Notes: generated by a model not told the origin, from the letters alone. DNA of 64,000 nt from Aquimarina sp. BL5 (GCF_003443675.1 NZ_CP031963.1:3495501-3559500); one strand, 5' to 3'; positions 18,117 through 26,125 are shown, counted from the first letter of the stretch. Numbers and translations are program-made.

Positions 18117-18404
18117 ATGAAAAAACTTATGTTTGTAGCCGTCTTCGGTATGGCTTTAGGATTTACTTCTTGTGGAGAAGATGATGTTGTAGATTTTGTT
18201 TGTGACGCAGTAATAGAAGAACTTAGAGCTGATGTAGATGCGGCATTTGCTGATTGGCAAGCTGAAGAAAACCCTGACACTTGTGCCGATTTAAGAGGCG
18301 CTATTGATGCTTTTAGAGCAAGTGATTGTGGAGCTCCTGATGCGTATGCTGCACAAAGAGATGCTTTACCAGAGGATTGTTCGACTGCTGGTGCAGGAAA
18401 CTAA
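18117..18404 (+). CDS. Small Cys-rich lipoprotein, unknown
   Basis: A 95-residue product with a lipoprotein signal (MKKLMFVAVFGMALGFTSCG; lipid Cys19). The mature part is acidic, mostly helical in appearance and carries four more cysteines (VCDAV, DTCADL, SDCGAP, EDCSTA) that could form two disulfides in the periplasm or at the surface. The gene has its own promoter and a strong terminator, so it is a monocistronic unit. It is rich in Ala and Asp codons and less AT-rich than its surroundings. No named family is recognised; similar small Cys-paired lipoproteins are common in Flavobacteriaceae. Confidence 0.75.
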   Translation: MKKLMFVAVFGMALGFTSCGEDDVVDFVCDAVIEELRADVDAAFADWQAEENPDTCADLRGAIDAFRASDCGAPDAYAAQRDALPEDCSTAGAGN

Positions 18405-18470
18405 TTAAATAATGTCTAGTAGTCCTAAATAATCTGTATAGATATTTCAGGACGGGACATAAGAATTATT

Positions 18471-18499
18471 AAAAAGGAGATCATTTTGATCTCCTTTTT
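18471..18499. terminator. Strong intrinsic terminator
   Basis: A perfect 13-bp stem (18471-18483 with 18487-18499; core GGAGATCA/TGATCTCC), a 3-base loop and an A/T tract on each side. It lies between the lipoprotein gene (+) and the convergent EEP nuclease gene (-) and can end both transcripts. Confidence 0.9.
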
Positions 18500-18506
18500 T
18501 TATGTA

Positions 18507-19562
18507 TTAATTAGCTTCTTTTATAAGATAAATATAGACCGGAAAATGATCACTATACCCTCCGGTATAGGCACCATTAGCAAAACTTCTGTAAGGATAT
18601 CCCTTATATCTCCCACGTGGATTGGCTAAGTAATTTTTGTTAAATACACCTGCTTTATAATATTTATAAGAACTATAATCTTTATCAAGTAAACCTTTAG
18701 AAACAATAATCTGATCAAAAAGATTCCAACTATCTCTCCAAGCAAGAGAACCAATTCCTTTTTTAGACATATTATACATTGGATTGTATAACTCTTTTAA
18801 TTTTACGTCTTCTTTTTCTGATTTAGCTGCCAATACTTTCTTTACACTTGAGTTATCTGGATCATCGTTAAGATCACCCATCGTTATGATTTTAGCATAA
18901 GGGTCTATATCAAAAAGTGAATCAATAATCTTTTTATTTAGTTCAGCGGCTTTTTCTCTTTTACGACGACTTCTGGCTTCACCACCACTTCTTGATGGCC
19001 AATGATTCACAATAACATGTATTAAATCTCCGTCAAGGTACCCACTAACCAATAGTTGATCTCTTGTATATACTCTTTTAGTAGGATCATCTGTACGATA
19101 GATTAGTAATTCATGTTTACTTGTATTGATAGGTCTAAATAAAGATTTTTGATATAATAAGGCAACATCAATACCTCTTCTGTCTGGAGAATCGAATTGT
19201 ACAATCCCGTAATCTTTTGGTAAAAGAACAGGTTCATTAGCAAGGTCTTCTAATACTTTTCTGTTTTCTATTTCTGCAACTCCAATAAGTGCAGGAGTGT
19301 TTTTTGTTACATCAGCGCCGATTTCAGAAATAACCTTTGCCATGTTTTTAAGTTTGTCTTTGTATATATCTTCTGTCCAATGATCCTTACCGTTTGGTGT
19401 TCGATCGTCATCATATGTAATTGGATCATCTTCAGTGTCAAAAAGATTTTCAACATTATAAAAAGCAACTGTATTAACTTTATAAGTCTTCTTTTCTTGA
19501 GAAAACACAGACAAAATAGGGTTTAATACTAAGATTATGGCAAGCAAATATTTTGAGTTCAT
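18507..19562 (-). CDS. Secreted endonuclease/exonuclease/phosphatase (EEP) family protein
   Basis: A 351-residue EEP-superfamily (DNase I-like) phosphodiesterase with a signal peptide (MNSKYLLAIILVLNPILSVFSQ). Motifs: VAFYNVENLFDTEDDP (Asn-Glu metal site), VAEIENRKVLEDL, DRRGIDVALLY, VNHWPSRSGGEARSRRKR (His in the active site), MGDLNDDPDN (Asp/Asn) and a C-terminal YSDHFPVYIYL (Asp-His pair). It should hydrolyse nucleic acid or another phosphodiester outside the cytoplasmic membrane. It diverges from a TonB receptor and DUF5689 gene, with back-to-back promoters. A close relative without signal peptide lies at 26532-27515. Confidence 0.92.
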   Translation of the reverse strand: MNSKYLLAIILVLNPILSVFSQEKKTYKVNTVAFYNVENLFDTEDDPITYDDDRTPNGKDHWTEDIYKDKLKNMAKVISEIGADVTKNTPALIGVAEIENRKVLEDLANEPVLLPKDYGIVQFDSPDRRGIDVALLYQKSLFRPINTSKHELLIYRTDDPTKRVYTRDQLLVSGYLDGDLIHVIVNHWPSRSGGEARSRRKREKAAELNKKIIDSLFDIDPYAKIITMGDLNDDPDNSSVKKVLAAKSEKEDVKLKELYNPMYNMSKKGIGSLAWRDSWNLFDQIIVSKGLLDKDYSSYKYYKAGVFNKNYLANPRGRYKGYPYRSFANGAYTGGYSDHFPVYIYLIKEAN

Positions 19563-19611
19563 TATATAATTGATTATTAACTTATTGTAAATTGTATTCC
19601 AAACTTTGGGC

Positions 19612-19647
19612 CAAAATTAGCTTTTCTATTTAAAAAATGTACTTTTG
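19612..19647. promoter_or_regulatory. Back-to-back -7 boxes of the divergent EEP nuclease and TonB receptor
   Basis: On the plus strand TACTTTTG at 19640-19647 lies 40 bases before the receptor ATG. On the minus strand 19612-19619 reads TAATTTTG, 49 bases before the nuclease ATG. Both match TAnnTTTG perfectly. Only 20 bp separate them, so their upstream elements must overlap, which makes shared regulation likely. No clear -33 TTTG is seen for either. Confidence 0.55.
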
Positions 19648-19687
19648 CGCCGCAGAAATGTTAAATATTTAACTAAAACAACAATTA

Positions 19688-22687
19688 ATGAAAGTGTCAC
19701 AACTCAAAAAGAATCTATTCTTTTTAATGATTTTTTTAAGTTCTGTTGCTACATCTTACGCTCAGCAAACAGGATTAAAGGGTAAAATTGTTGACGCATC
19801 TTCAAACGAAAATCTTGCACAAGTATTAATTACTATCGAAGGAACCATGGTTTCTGCGACAACAAATGCTTTGGGAGAATTTGATTTTGGGGGCGTACAA
19901 TTACCTTTAGGAGAACAGATAGCAGTAATGTCCAAAGAAGGGTATATTACAAAACGTTTTCCGATTATTATTAATGAAGGAAGTGTTTTAGATCTAAAGA
20001 CTATAGATCTTAACTATGACGTAAATCAGGAACAAATTCAGATAGGTACTATTAGCCTTTCTGATAATGAATTAGATGAAGGCGATGATGACGCTTCTTC
20101 GAATGTTTCGGGATTATTACAGGCATCAAGAGATGTATTTCTTAGCGCTGCAGCATTCGATTTTAGCGCTACCTTTTTTCGTCCAAGAGGACTCGGTAAC
20201 GAAAACTCTAAGGTATTGATCAATGGTATTGAAATGAATAAACTTAATGATGGGAGACCTCAATGGAGTAACTGGGGAGGATTGAATGATGTACAGCGTA
20301 ACCAAGAGTTCTCAATGGGGATTTCTGCAAATGATTACACGTTCGGAGACCTATCAGGAGCTACTAATATCATTATGAGAGCTTCTCAGTATCGTCAGGG
20401 TGGAAGAATATCCTATGCTGCGTCTAACAGAAGTTATACAGGTAGAGCAATGGCTAGTTACAGTTCTGGATTAATGAGTAATGGTTGGGCTTATACAATC
20501 TCATTAGCTCGCAGATTTGGAGAAGAAGGTTTTATCGACGGAACTTTATATGATGCTAATTCGATTTTTGCTTCGGTTGAAAAAAAGATTAATGATAAAC
20601 ATAGTATAAATGTAACTAGTTTTTATACTCCAAACAGAAGAGGAAGATCTACTGCAATAACCGAAGAAGCTTTTAACTTAAAGGGAAGACAATATAATCC
20701 GAATTGGGGTTATTTTGATGGAGAAAAGAAAAACTCCAGAGTTCGTGAAGTTGAAGAACCTGTTTTTATGTTAAATCATTACTGGAATATTACAGATAAG
20801 ACCACTTTAAATACAAATGTAGGATATCAAACAGGTAAAATAGGAAACAGTCGTATAGATAATGGGGGAACTGAATTGGTAAGTTTTAATGGACAGGAAT
20901 CATATAGAGGAGGCGGAGCCAGTAGAGATACAAACCCAATACATCCGAGTTATTTACCGAGTTCTTTCTTGGATGATCCTAACCCTACACCTCTAGATTA
21001 TCAAAATGCATTCTTAGCACACCAAGAATTTATAAGAGATGGACAATTAAACTGGAATCAATTAATACAAACGAATCAGTTGAATGCTCAAAACGGTATT
21101 AATTCTACTTATATCTTATATGAAGATAGAATTGATGATACACAATTAACTTTTAATTCAATTTTAAATAGTCAGGTATCAGATAATATTACTGTAAATG
21201 GAGCTTTAAATTATAGAACCTTAAAAAGTGAAAACTTTGCAGAGGTAACAGATCTATTAGGCGGAAGGGGATTCTTAGATGTAGATCTATTTGGATCACA
21301 ACAAGATAATGATGTTCCTCCAGAAGACAGACTAACAGCAGAACAATTGGCAGATAGAGCTCAAAGTGATTTGAGAAATCGTAACAGAGTTGTAGGAGTT
21401 GGCGATCGCTATGATTATAATTATGATATTGATGCAGATGTAGTAAGTGGATTCGCTCAGGCACAGTTTAAATACAATAAAGTAGATTTCTTTGTGGGAG
21501 CCAATGTTTCTCAAACTACTTATCAAAGAACAGGTTTGTTCGAAAATGGATATTTTCCTGGAGAAGGAAATCTAGGATCATTTGGTAAAAGCGATAAATT
21601 AGAATTTACTAATTATGGAGCTAAAGGAGGATTTACTTATAAAATTAATGGACGTAACTTAATAGATGTTCACGGAACGTATTTTACGAAAGCTCCAACA
21701 ATCCGTAATTCTTTTGCGAATGCCAGACAAAATAATAGAACAATCGATCAGCTTATTAGAGCAGAAAGAGCTTTTGAAGAAGCAGAAGTTCTAGCAGGTC
21801 GATTAGATAATATTAATATCGGTTCTTCTGAACAAGAAAGTGAAAAAGTGCAATCAATAGATGCTAGTTATATTCTTAGAACGCCTAAACTAAAAGCAAG
21901 GCTAACGGGTTACTACACTAAGATAGAAGATGCAACAGAATTGTCTTTCTTCTTTACACAAGCAATTTCGGGATCTGATGTCGGATTTGTTCAGGAAATT
22001 CTTACTGGAGTAGATAAACAACATATAGGAGCAGAACTAGGTATTGAGTATCAAATAACTCCTACTATCAAATTAAAAGGTGCAGCCGCCATAGGTCAGT
22101 TTACATATGCTAATAATCCTGATTTATTTGTAGCAAGTACTAGTAGTGACTTTTTAGGAGAGTCTGCTGGAGATTTAGATCGTGTAAAATATTTCGGTAA
22201 ATCAACATTAAAAGATTATCGAATTGCAGGAGGTCCTCAGAATGCTGCACAATTAGGTTTCGAATATAGAGATCCTGACTTTTGGTGGTTTGGTACTACG
22301 GCCAATTATTTCTCTAATGCCTACATTGATGTAAGTCCTTTTGCAAGATCATCAAACTTTAATCAGGATACAGACGGATTACCATTTAATGATTATGATG
22401 AAAATATTGCCAGAGAATTATTAAGACAAGAGCAGTTTGATGACTATGTTTTAGTAAATGTAGTAGGTGGTAAATCTTGGAGAGTAAAAGATTATTACAT
22501 AGGCTTTTTTGCAACCATCAACAATGTTTTTGATAAGCAATATAGAACAGGTGGGTTTGAACAAGCTAGAAATGCTAATTATAGACTAGCTCTAGAAGAA
22601 TCACAGAGAGAAACTCCTGTTTTTGGCCCAAGGTATTTTTATGGATTTGGTACTTCGTACTACCTTAATGTATATGTAAGATTTTAA
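19688..22687 (+). CDS. TonB-dependent outer-membrane receptor with CarboxypepD_reg-like domain
   Basis: A 999-residue outer-membrane receptor. It has a signal peptide (ending SSVATSYAQ), a CarboxypepD_reg-like beta-sandwich (about 26-115: TGLKGKIVDASSNENLAQ), a plug region (about 140-240: SRDVFLSAAAFDFSATF, RPRGLGNENSKVLINGIEM) and a long beta-barrel ending in aromatic strand YLNVYVRF with terminal Phe. No SusD partner is adjacent; instead the DUF5689 lipoprotein gene overlaps its stop. Together with the divergent secreted nuclease it suggests uptake of nucleic-acid fragments or another phosphorylated polymer. The substrate itself is inference. Confidence 0.93.
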   Translation: MKVSQLKKNLFFLMIFLSSVATSYAQQTGLKGKIVDASSNENLAQVLITIEGTMVSATTNALGEFDFGGVQLPLGEQIAVMSKEGYITKRFPIIINEGSVLDLKTIDLNYDVNQEQIQIGTISLSDNELDEGDDDASSNVSGLLQASRDVFLSAAAFDFSATFFRPRGLGNENSKVLINGIEMNKLNDGRPQWSNWGGLNDVQRNQEFSMGISANDYTFGDLSGATNIIMRASQYRQGGRISYAASNRSYTGRAMASYSSGLMSNGWAYTISLARRFGEEGFIDGTLYDANSIFASVEKKINDKHSINVTSFYTPNRRGRSTAITEEAFNLKGRQYNPNWGYFDGEKKNSRVREVEEPVFMLNHYWNITDKTTLNTNVGYQTGKIGNSRIDNGGTELVSFNGQESYRGGGASRDTNPIHPSYLPSSFLDDPNPTPLDYQNAFLAHQEFIRDGQLNWNQLIQTNQLNAQNGINSTYILYEDRIDDTQLTFNSILNSQVSDNITVNGALNYRTLKSENFAEVTDLLGGRGFLDVDLFGSQQDNDVPPEDRLTAEQLADRAQSDLRNRNRVVGVGDRYDYNYDIDADVVSGFAQAQFKYNKVDFFVGANVSQTTYQRTGLFENGYFPGEGNLGSFGKSDKLEFTNYGAKGGFTYKINGRNLIDVHGTYFTKAPTIRNSFANARQNNRTIDQLIRAERAFEEAEVLAGRLDNINIGSSEQESEKVQSIDASYILRTPKLKARLTGYYTKIEDATELSFFFTQAISGSDVGFVQEILTGVDKQHIGAELGIEYQITPTIKLKGAAAIGQFTYANNPDLFVASTSSDFLGESAGDLDRVKYFGKSTLKDYRIAGGPQNAAQLGFEYRDPDFWWFGTTANYFSNAYIDVSPFARSSNFNQDTDGLPFNDYDENIARELLRQEQFDDYVLVNVVGGKSWRVKDYYIGFFATINNVFDKQYRTGGFEQARNANYRLALEESQRETPVFGPRYFYGFGTSYYLNVYVRF

Positions 22688-24108
22688 TGATGAACACAAC
22701 AAAAAAATATTATAAAATGAATTCAATTAATTTAAAGAAACTAATAAGCGTTTTAGTTTTGGCAGTTACATTTACTGCTTGTGTACAAGACGATGATTTT
22801 AAAACCCCCATATTGGTTATTGAAGAACCAAACATTGATAGCAACCTTATTGTTGAGTTAGATGGTATTTTGGGAGAAATAGCTCAAGCTAATGGAGAAG
22901 CTGTTAATTTTGGGGACTCTGATAAGTTTGTTGCTGGATACGTAGTGTCTACCGATAAAGCGGGTAACTTTTTCGAAGAGTTAGTGATACAGGATAAACC
23001 TGAAAACCCAACGGCAGGGATTAGAGTTGTTATTGATGTTAATCCTTTATTTACTTCGTATGAATTTGGAAGAAAAGTATTTATAAAACTTGAAGGGTTA
23101 TCTGCAGGTATTGAAAACGGAGTTGCCACTTTGGGTGTGCTTTCTGGTGATGAGGTAGATCAGATACCATCTTTTTCTCAGGAAGAAGTAATCATAAGAT
23201 CGGCTGAGGTTGCTACGATTACCCCTTTAGAAATTACTATCGCTGATTTTTCTGATGATCTTACTAACTTATTTATTAAGATTAACAACCTTCAGTTTAA
23301 TCGAAACGATGTGTTAGGAAATGATATATTAACTTTTGCAGGAGAACCAAGTGATGATTTTGATGGTGAGAGAAATTTAGAAAGTTGCGATAGTGGTGCC
23401 ATTGCTGTATTAAGTACGAGTACGTTTGCTGATTTTAAATCACTACCCTTGCCTGCTCAACAAGGAAGTTTTGAAGGAGTTTTAACTAAAAACTTCTTTG
23501 GAGACACGTTTAATTTAGTTTTAAATGATGTTACTGGGTTAGTATTTGATAATGAAAATCGTTGCGACCCTAATGTATTAGAGTGTGATGGAACTAGTGG
23601 AGGATCTAATATAATATTCGAAGAAGATTTTACAGGATTAAGCATTAGTGATCTAGAAAACTCTGGATGGTTAAATGTGAATACTACAGGAGGAAGTCTT
23701 GATTATTTTGTAGGTAGCTTTAGTGGTAATCAATACGCTCAGATTTCTGGATTTAACTCAGGAGAGAGTCCATTCGAGGTTTGGTTAGTAACACCAGAAA
23801 TTGATTTAACAGCTTCTTCAGCAGAAGAATTGGCTTTTGATATTCAAGCTAATTTTGATAATGGTAATATTCTTACTCCTTTTATCACAGATAACTTTAC
23901 TGGTGATGTGACTACTACAGAGTGGGTTCAGTTAGATGCTAGTATTCCTAATGGAAACCCAAGCGGATTTGGAAGCTTCGAAACAGTAGGACCAGTTAAT
24001 ATTTCTTGTATTGATGGTACAGTAAGAATTGCATTCCGTTATGCAGGAGCAGATCCGGGACCAACTACAAGATATCATATAGATAATATTTCGATTTCAG
24101 GAAATTAA
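22687..24108 (+). CDS. DUF5689 lipoprotein with choice-of-anchor J-like C-terminal domain
   Basis: A 473-residue product whose ATG overlaps the receptor stop by one base (TAATG), so translation is coupled. A second ATG follows at once, and a third 10 codons later (MNSINLKKLI) would give a more usual signal. The lipobox is VTFTAC. The DUF5689 region (about 45-290) includes GYVVSTDKAGNFFEELVIQD and GIRVVIDVNPLF, an OB-like fold also found in extracellular nucleases of Bacteroidota. The C-terminal part (about 305-470) with EDFTGL, GWLNVNTTGG, WLVTPEIDLT and YHIDNISISG is a jelly-roll domain of the choice-of-anchor J kind. It is likely a surface lipoprotein working with the receptor. Confidence 0.88.
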   Translation: MMNTTKKYYKMNSINLKKLISVLVLAVTFTACVQDDDFKTPILVIEEPNIDSNLIVELDGILGEIAQANGEAVNFGDSDKFVAGYVVSTDKAGNFFEELVIQDKPENPTAGIRVVIDVNPLFTSYEFGRKVFIKLEGLSAGIENGVATLGVLSGDEVDQIPSFSQEEVIIRSAEVATITPLEITIADFSDDLTNLFIKINNLQFNRNDVLGNDILTFAGEPSDDFDGERNLESCDSGAIAVLSTSTFADFKSLPLPAQQGSFEGVLTKNFFGDTFNLVLNDVTGLVFDNENRCDPNVLECDGTSGGSNIIFEEDFTGLSISDLENSGWLNVNTTGGSLDYFVGSFSGNQYAQISGFNSGESPFEVWLVTPEIDLTASSAEELAFDIQANFDNGNILTPFITDNFTGDVTTTEWVQLDASIPNGNPSGFGSFETVGPVNISCIDGTVRIAFRYAGADPGPTTRYHIDNISISGN

Positions 24109-24131
24109 GAGTTTCTGAAATATTAAATAGT

Positions 24132-24165
24132 AAAACTCCCTGAAGAATTTTCTTCAGGGAGTTTT
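24132..24165. terminator. Bidirectional intrinsic terminator
   Basis: A perfect 15-bp stem (24132-24146 with 24151-24165; core CTCCCTGAAGA/TCTTCAGGGAG), 4-base loop, followed by a T8 run on the plus strand. It ends the receptor-DUF5689 operon and lies 19 bases from the convergent lipoprotein gene. Confidence 0.93.
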
Positions 24166-24183
24166 TTTTATGAATAGCTTCTG

Positions 24184-24903
24184 TTAGTTACTGAAATTCA
24201 CAGTATATGCTGAGCTTCTTTTTGATTTTACTCTAAAACGGAATTGGTAGTTGGTATTTGCTGTAAGAGAATAGCTATTACCATTTCCTAGAAACCTCCA
24301 TTCGGAAACATGAATTGCCCATCCGCTTGTACTGTATGCTTTGCGTTTTAATCCAAAATACACTCTTCTTAAAGCAGAATGTCTATCTATAGTAGCAATC
24401 GTTTGACCAATTCCACTATAATGTGTCCAGTATGACCAGCTTTTTGCAATATTTTCTGGGTGATAAAAACTTACACTATAGTTTACATTAGGATTGGTTT
24501 TAGTTACTGATACCATTTTAAAAGCGATACCCGATCCAGCGTTGTCTTTTGCATCAAAATCAGTCATTTCTTCTTCTTTTTCTAAAGAAACATCACTATC
24601 ATCTTTGATGTTTTGACGAATTAAGCCTTCACTTAAGGTTTCACTTTTAAGAGTTTCTACTAGTTTAAAATGTTCGCTTGTGTAGCTAGCTACTGCAGCT
24701 TCAGAGTTAGAATAAACACGCATAATAGCTTCACTTCCTCCATCAGAAGTTATCTTAACATCTTTATGAAAATCATATAAATCTTTTTCTAAATCTACTG
24801 ATTCTATAACAGCTTCTTCTGCGATCTCATTGGATTCATCCTTATCACATGATGCAAAGAATAATAAACCGAGAATTGGTAATACATAAAATGACTTTTT
24901 CAT
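24184..24903 (-). CDS. Lipoprotein of unknown function (paralogue 1 of the duplicated pair)
   Basis: A 239-residue product. The signal MKKSFYVLPILGLLFFASC (lipid Cys19) followed by DKDESNEI is nearly identical to that of the lipoprotein at 25527-26021, while the mature parts differ. The mature protein has an acidic N-terminal third (DFHKDVKITSDGGSEAIMRVY), then a Trp/Tyr/Arg-rich C-terminal half (SWSYWTHYSGIGQTIATIDR, WAIHVSEWRFLGNG, YQFRFRVKSKRSSAYTVNFS) that looks all-beta. I recognise no family. It has its own well-formed promoter with an upstream dyad and a transcribed leader hairpin shared with the paralogue. Confidence 0.75.
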   Translation of the reverse strand: MKKSFYVLPILGLLFFASCDKDESNEIAEEAVIESVDLEKDLYDFHKDVKITSDGGSEAIMRVYSNSEAAVASYTSEHFKLVETLKSETLSEGLIRQNIKDDSDVSLEKEEEMTDFDAKDNAGSGIAFKMVSVTKTNPNVNYSVSFYHPENIAKSWSYWTHYSGIGQTIATIDRHSALRRVYFGLKRKAYSTSGWAIHVSEWRFLGNGNSYSLTANTNYQFRFRVKSKRSSAYTVNFSN

Positions 24904-25000
24904 TTGTTTGGTTTTTAAGAATAATTAAATTGATATGTTTAGTTTTTGGATACTAATGTATCCTGATTTTCACTGTGTAGTATAGTTAGATTATACACGA

Positions 25001-25031
25001 AGAAACTACTTTTGGCGCCAGTTTTGTTTCT
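25001..25031 (-). repeat. Leader hairpin, copy 1 (AGAAAC ... TGGCGCCA ... GTTTCT)
   Basis: A 31-base imperfect palindrome with outer arms AGAAAC/GTTTCT and a central 8-base palindrome TGGCGCCA. It is about 100 bases upstream of the lipoprotein ATG at 24903 and downstream of the promoter, so it is transcribed into the 5' leader. A matching copy lies at 26126-26158 in front of the paralogue. It may act as an RNA structure or operator. Confidence 0.6.
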
Positions 25032-25116
25032 AATCCAATAGATGGTTGATCTTTATAATCAGTCTTATCATACGAGTGAAATTAGAACTATAAGAGCATC
25101 CTTATAAATTCTGAAT

Positions 25117-25148
25117 CAAAAGTAGGATAGGGCTTACAATTTGCAAAA
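25117..25148 (-). promoter_or_regulatory. Promoter of the lipoprotein gene 24184-24903
   Basis: Reading the minus strand: TTTTG (25148-25144), spacer of 19, then TACTTTTG (25124-25117). Both elements match the Bacteroidota consensus perfectly. The leader would be about 200 bases long. Confidence 0.75.
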
Positions 25149-25158
25149 GAAGAAAGTT

Positions 25159-25182
25159 GTTTTACGGAAATTTCCGCAAAAC
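25159..25182. promoter_or_regulatory. 24-bp dyad upstream of the lipoprotein promoter
   Basis: An almost perfect palindrome with half-site GTTTTRCGGAAA (one mismatched pair in 12) centred between 25170 and 25171. It ends 10 bases upstream of the -33 element of the minus-strand promoter, a place suited to an activator. Its sequence differs from the 33-bp dyads elsewhere in the window, though all contain a CGGA/TCCG core. Confidence 0.5.
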
Positions 25183-25345
25183 AAAAACCTGAAAAACAGA
25201 AGGTTAACGTTTTCTTAAGGGTTTATTGTCAAGGTAAAATGGGTTATAACCCCCATGTTTCTATAGTGGAATCCCTTTATAAGAAAAAGGGATTTATTGG
25301 GACTTTTTGTATGGTAAGCACGTATTTACCTTAAAAGTGAAGTGC

Positions 25346-25432
25346 CTAATTATGTTTTAAATAAATATATAACGGAAAGTGGTCATTATATCCTTCTTTA
25401 TATTTTCTTCAGGTATAAGTGCTAAACGGGTT
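25346..25432 (-). pseudogene. Remnant of an EEP nuclease gene (3' end)
   Basis: The minus strand from 25432 to the stop at 25346 reads PFSTYT, then an in-frame TGA, then RKYKEGYNDHFPLYIYLKHN and a stop. It aligns without gaps to the C-terminus of the EEP nuclease at 26532-27515 (PFRTYAGRKYKGGYSDHFPV...), with 18 of 27 positions identical, including the Asp-His pair. Nothing further upstream in the frame matches. It is therefore the decayed end of a duplicated nuclease gene, which shows that a nuclease-lipoprotein pair was once tandemly duplicated. Confidence 0.82.
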
Positions 25433-25491
25433 TCTTTAGACACTAAATTAGGTTGGTATACTAAAAAGGAACATTTTGTATAAGCAAAATA

Positions 25492-25513
25492 AGACCGCCA
25501 ATTAAGACGGTCT
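25492..25513 (-). terminator. Probable terminator of the lipoprotein gene 25527-26021
   Basis: A 6-bp stem (AGACCG at 25492-25497 with CGGTCT at 25508-25513) with a 10-base loop, 14 bases after the stop. On the minus strand it is followed by TATTTTG, a moderate U-run. Confidence 0.6.
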
Positions 25514-25526
25514 CTTTTTATTTAAT

Positions 25527-26021
25527 TTATCCTGGAATAACAAAATTCACATTCACTACTTTTAGTCTAGAGTAGCTAGTAAATGTATTTTTATTATATA
25601 TTTCGTATCGAATTCTCCATCTAGTTGTACTAGCATTGTATTTCGTAGGAAATTTTACAGTTACTGAATTCGAAGTAATATCAAAACTTGCTTCGTGTTG
25701 CCAAGCAGTGCCAGCTATGAATGGATTGTCCACTTCAAAATGGATTCGATACCCTCTTAATGAAGCTGGTATAGCATTCAACTGTGCCTGAGTTGGGTGA
25801 TACGTATATTTCACATTTGTTAGTGGTGCTGTATTGATAGGTCCATACAATCCAGGAGTAATCGCCCAAACAAAATTTTTACCTTCAGTGATTTCTGTTA
25901 TTTCGATTTGGCTTTCATCTAATTCTTGATACTCATCAAGAATTTCATCAGATTCATCGTTATTACAGGATGCGAATAGTAGGAGTCCAATAATCGGTAA
26001 TACATAAAATAATCTTTTCAT
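25527..26021 (-). CDS. Lipoprotein of unknown function (paralogue 2)
   Basis: A 164-residue product with signal MKRLFYVLPIIGLLLFASC (lipid Cys19), then NNDESDEI, closely matching the start of the lipoprotein at 24184-24903. The mature region (about 50-164) looks like a single beta-sandwich: FVWAITPGLYGPINT, YRIHFEVDNPFIAGTAW, ATTRWRIRYEIYNKN and a final strand RLKVVNVNFVIPG. No family recognised. Its promoter region carries a 33-bp dyad 21 bp upstream of a perfect -7 box, identical in layout to that of the collagen-like lipoprotein at 62930. The EEP nuclease gene lies upstream on the same strand, 510 bases away. Confidence 0.77.
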   Translation of the reverse strand: MKRLFYVLPIIGLLLFASCNNDESDEILDEYQELDESQIEITEITEGKNFVWAITPGLYGPINTAPLTNVKYTYHPTQAQLNAIPASLRGYRIHFEVDNPFIAGTAWQHEASFDITSNSVTVKFPTKYNASTTRWRIRYEIYNKNTFTSYSRLKVVNVNFVIPG

Positions 26022-26125
26022 TTTAATTTAGTTTTAAGAATAATTAATCCTATTCATTTTTATACAGACGATAGGTAATAATCTGTTTTTTTAGATACCT
26101 ATATGCACATATAATCAATCAGCAT

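Larger units (their letters stand above)
24904..25526. other. Intergenic region with leader, promoter, dyad and nuclease remnant
   Basis: This 623-base stretch is not empty. From low to high coordinates it holds the lipoprotein leader with a conserved hairpin (25001-25031), a minus-strand promoter (25117-25148), a 24-bp dyad (25159-25182), a perfect palindrome GGGTTATAACCC (25241-25252), a 9-bp stem-loop AATCCCTTT/AAAGGGATT (25270-25294), the EEP nuclease remnant (25346-25432) and the terminator of the next lipoprotein gene (25492-25513). Confidence 0.7.

Noticed and set aside
25159..25182. Third copy of the 33-bp regulon dyad
   Set aside because: It is shorter (24 bp, even centre), lacks GTCC/GGAC arms, and stands about 8 bp farther from its -7 box; treated as a different site.
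25241..25252. Palindrome GGGTTATAACCC as an operator
   Set aside because: Single copy, not at a promoter distance from any gene; recorded only as part of the intergenic description.
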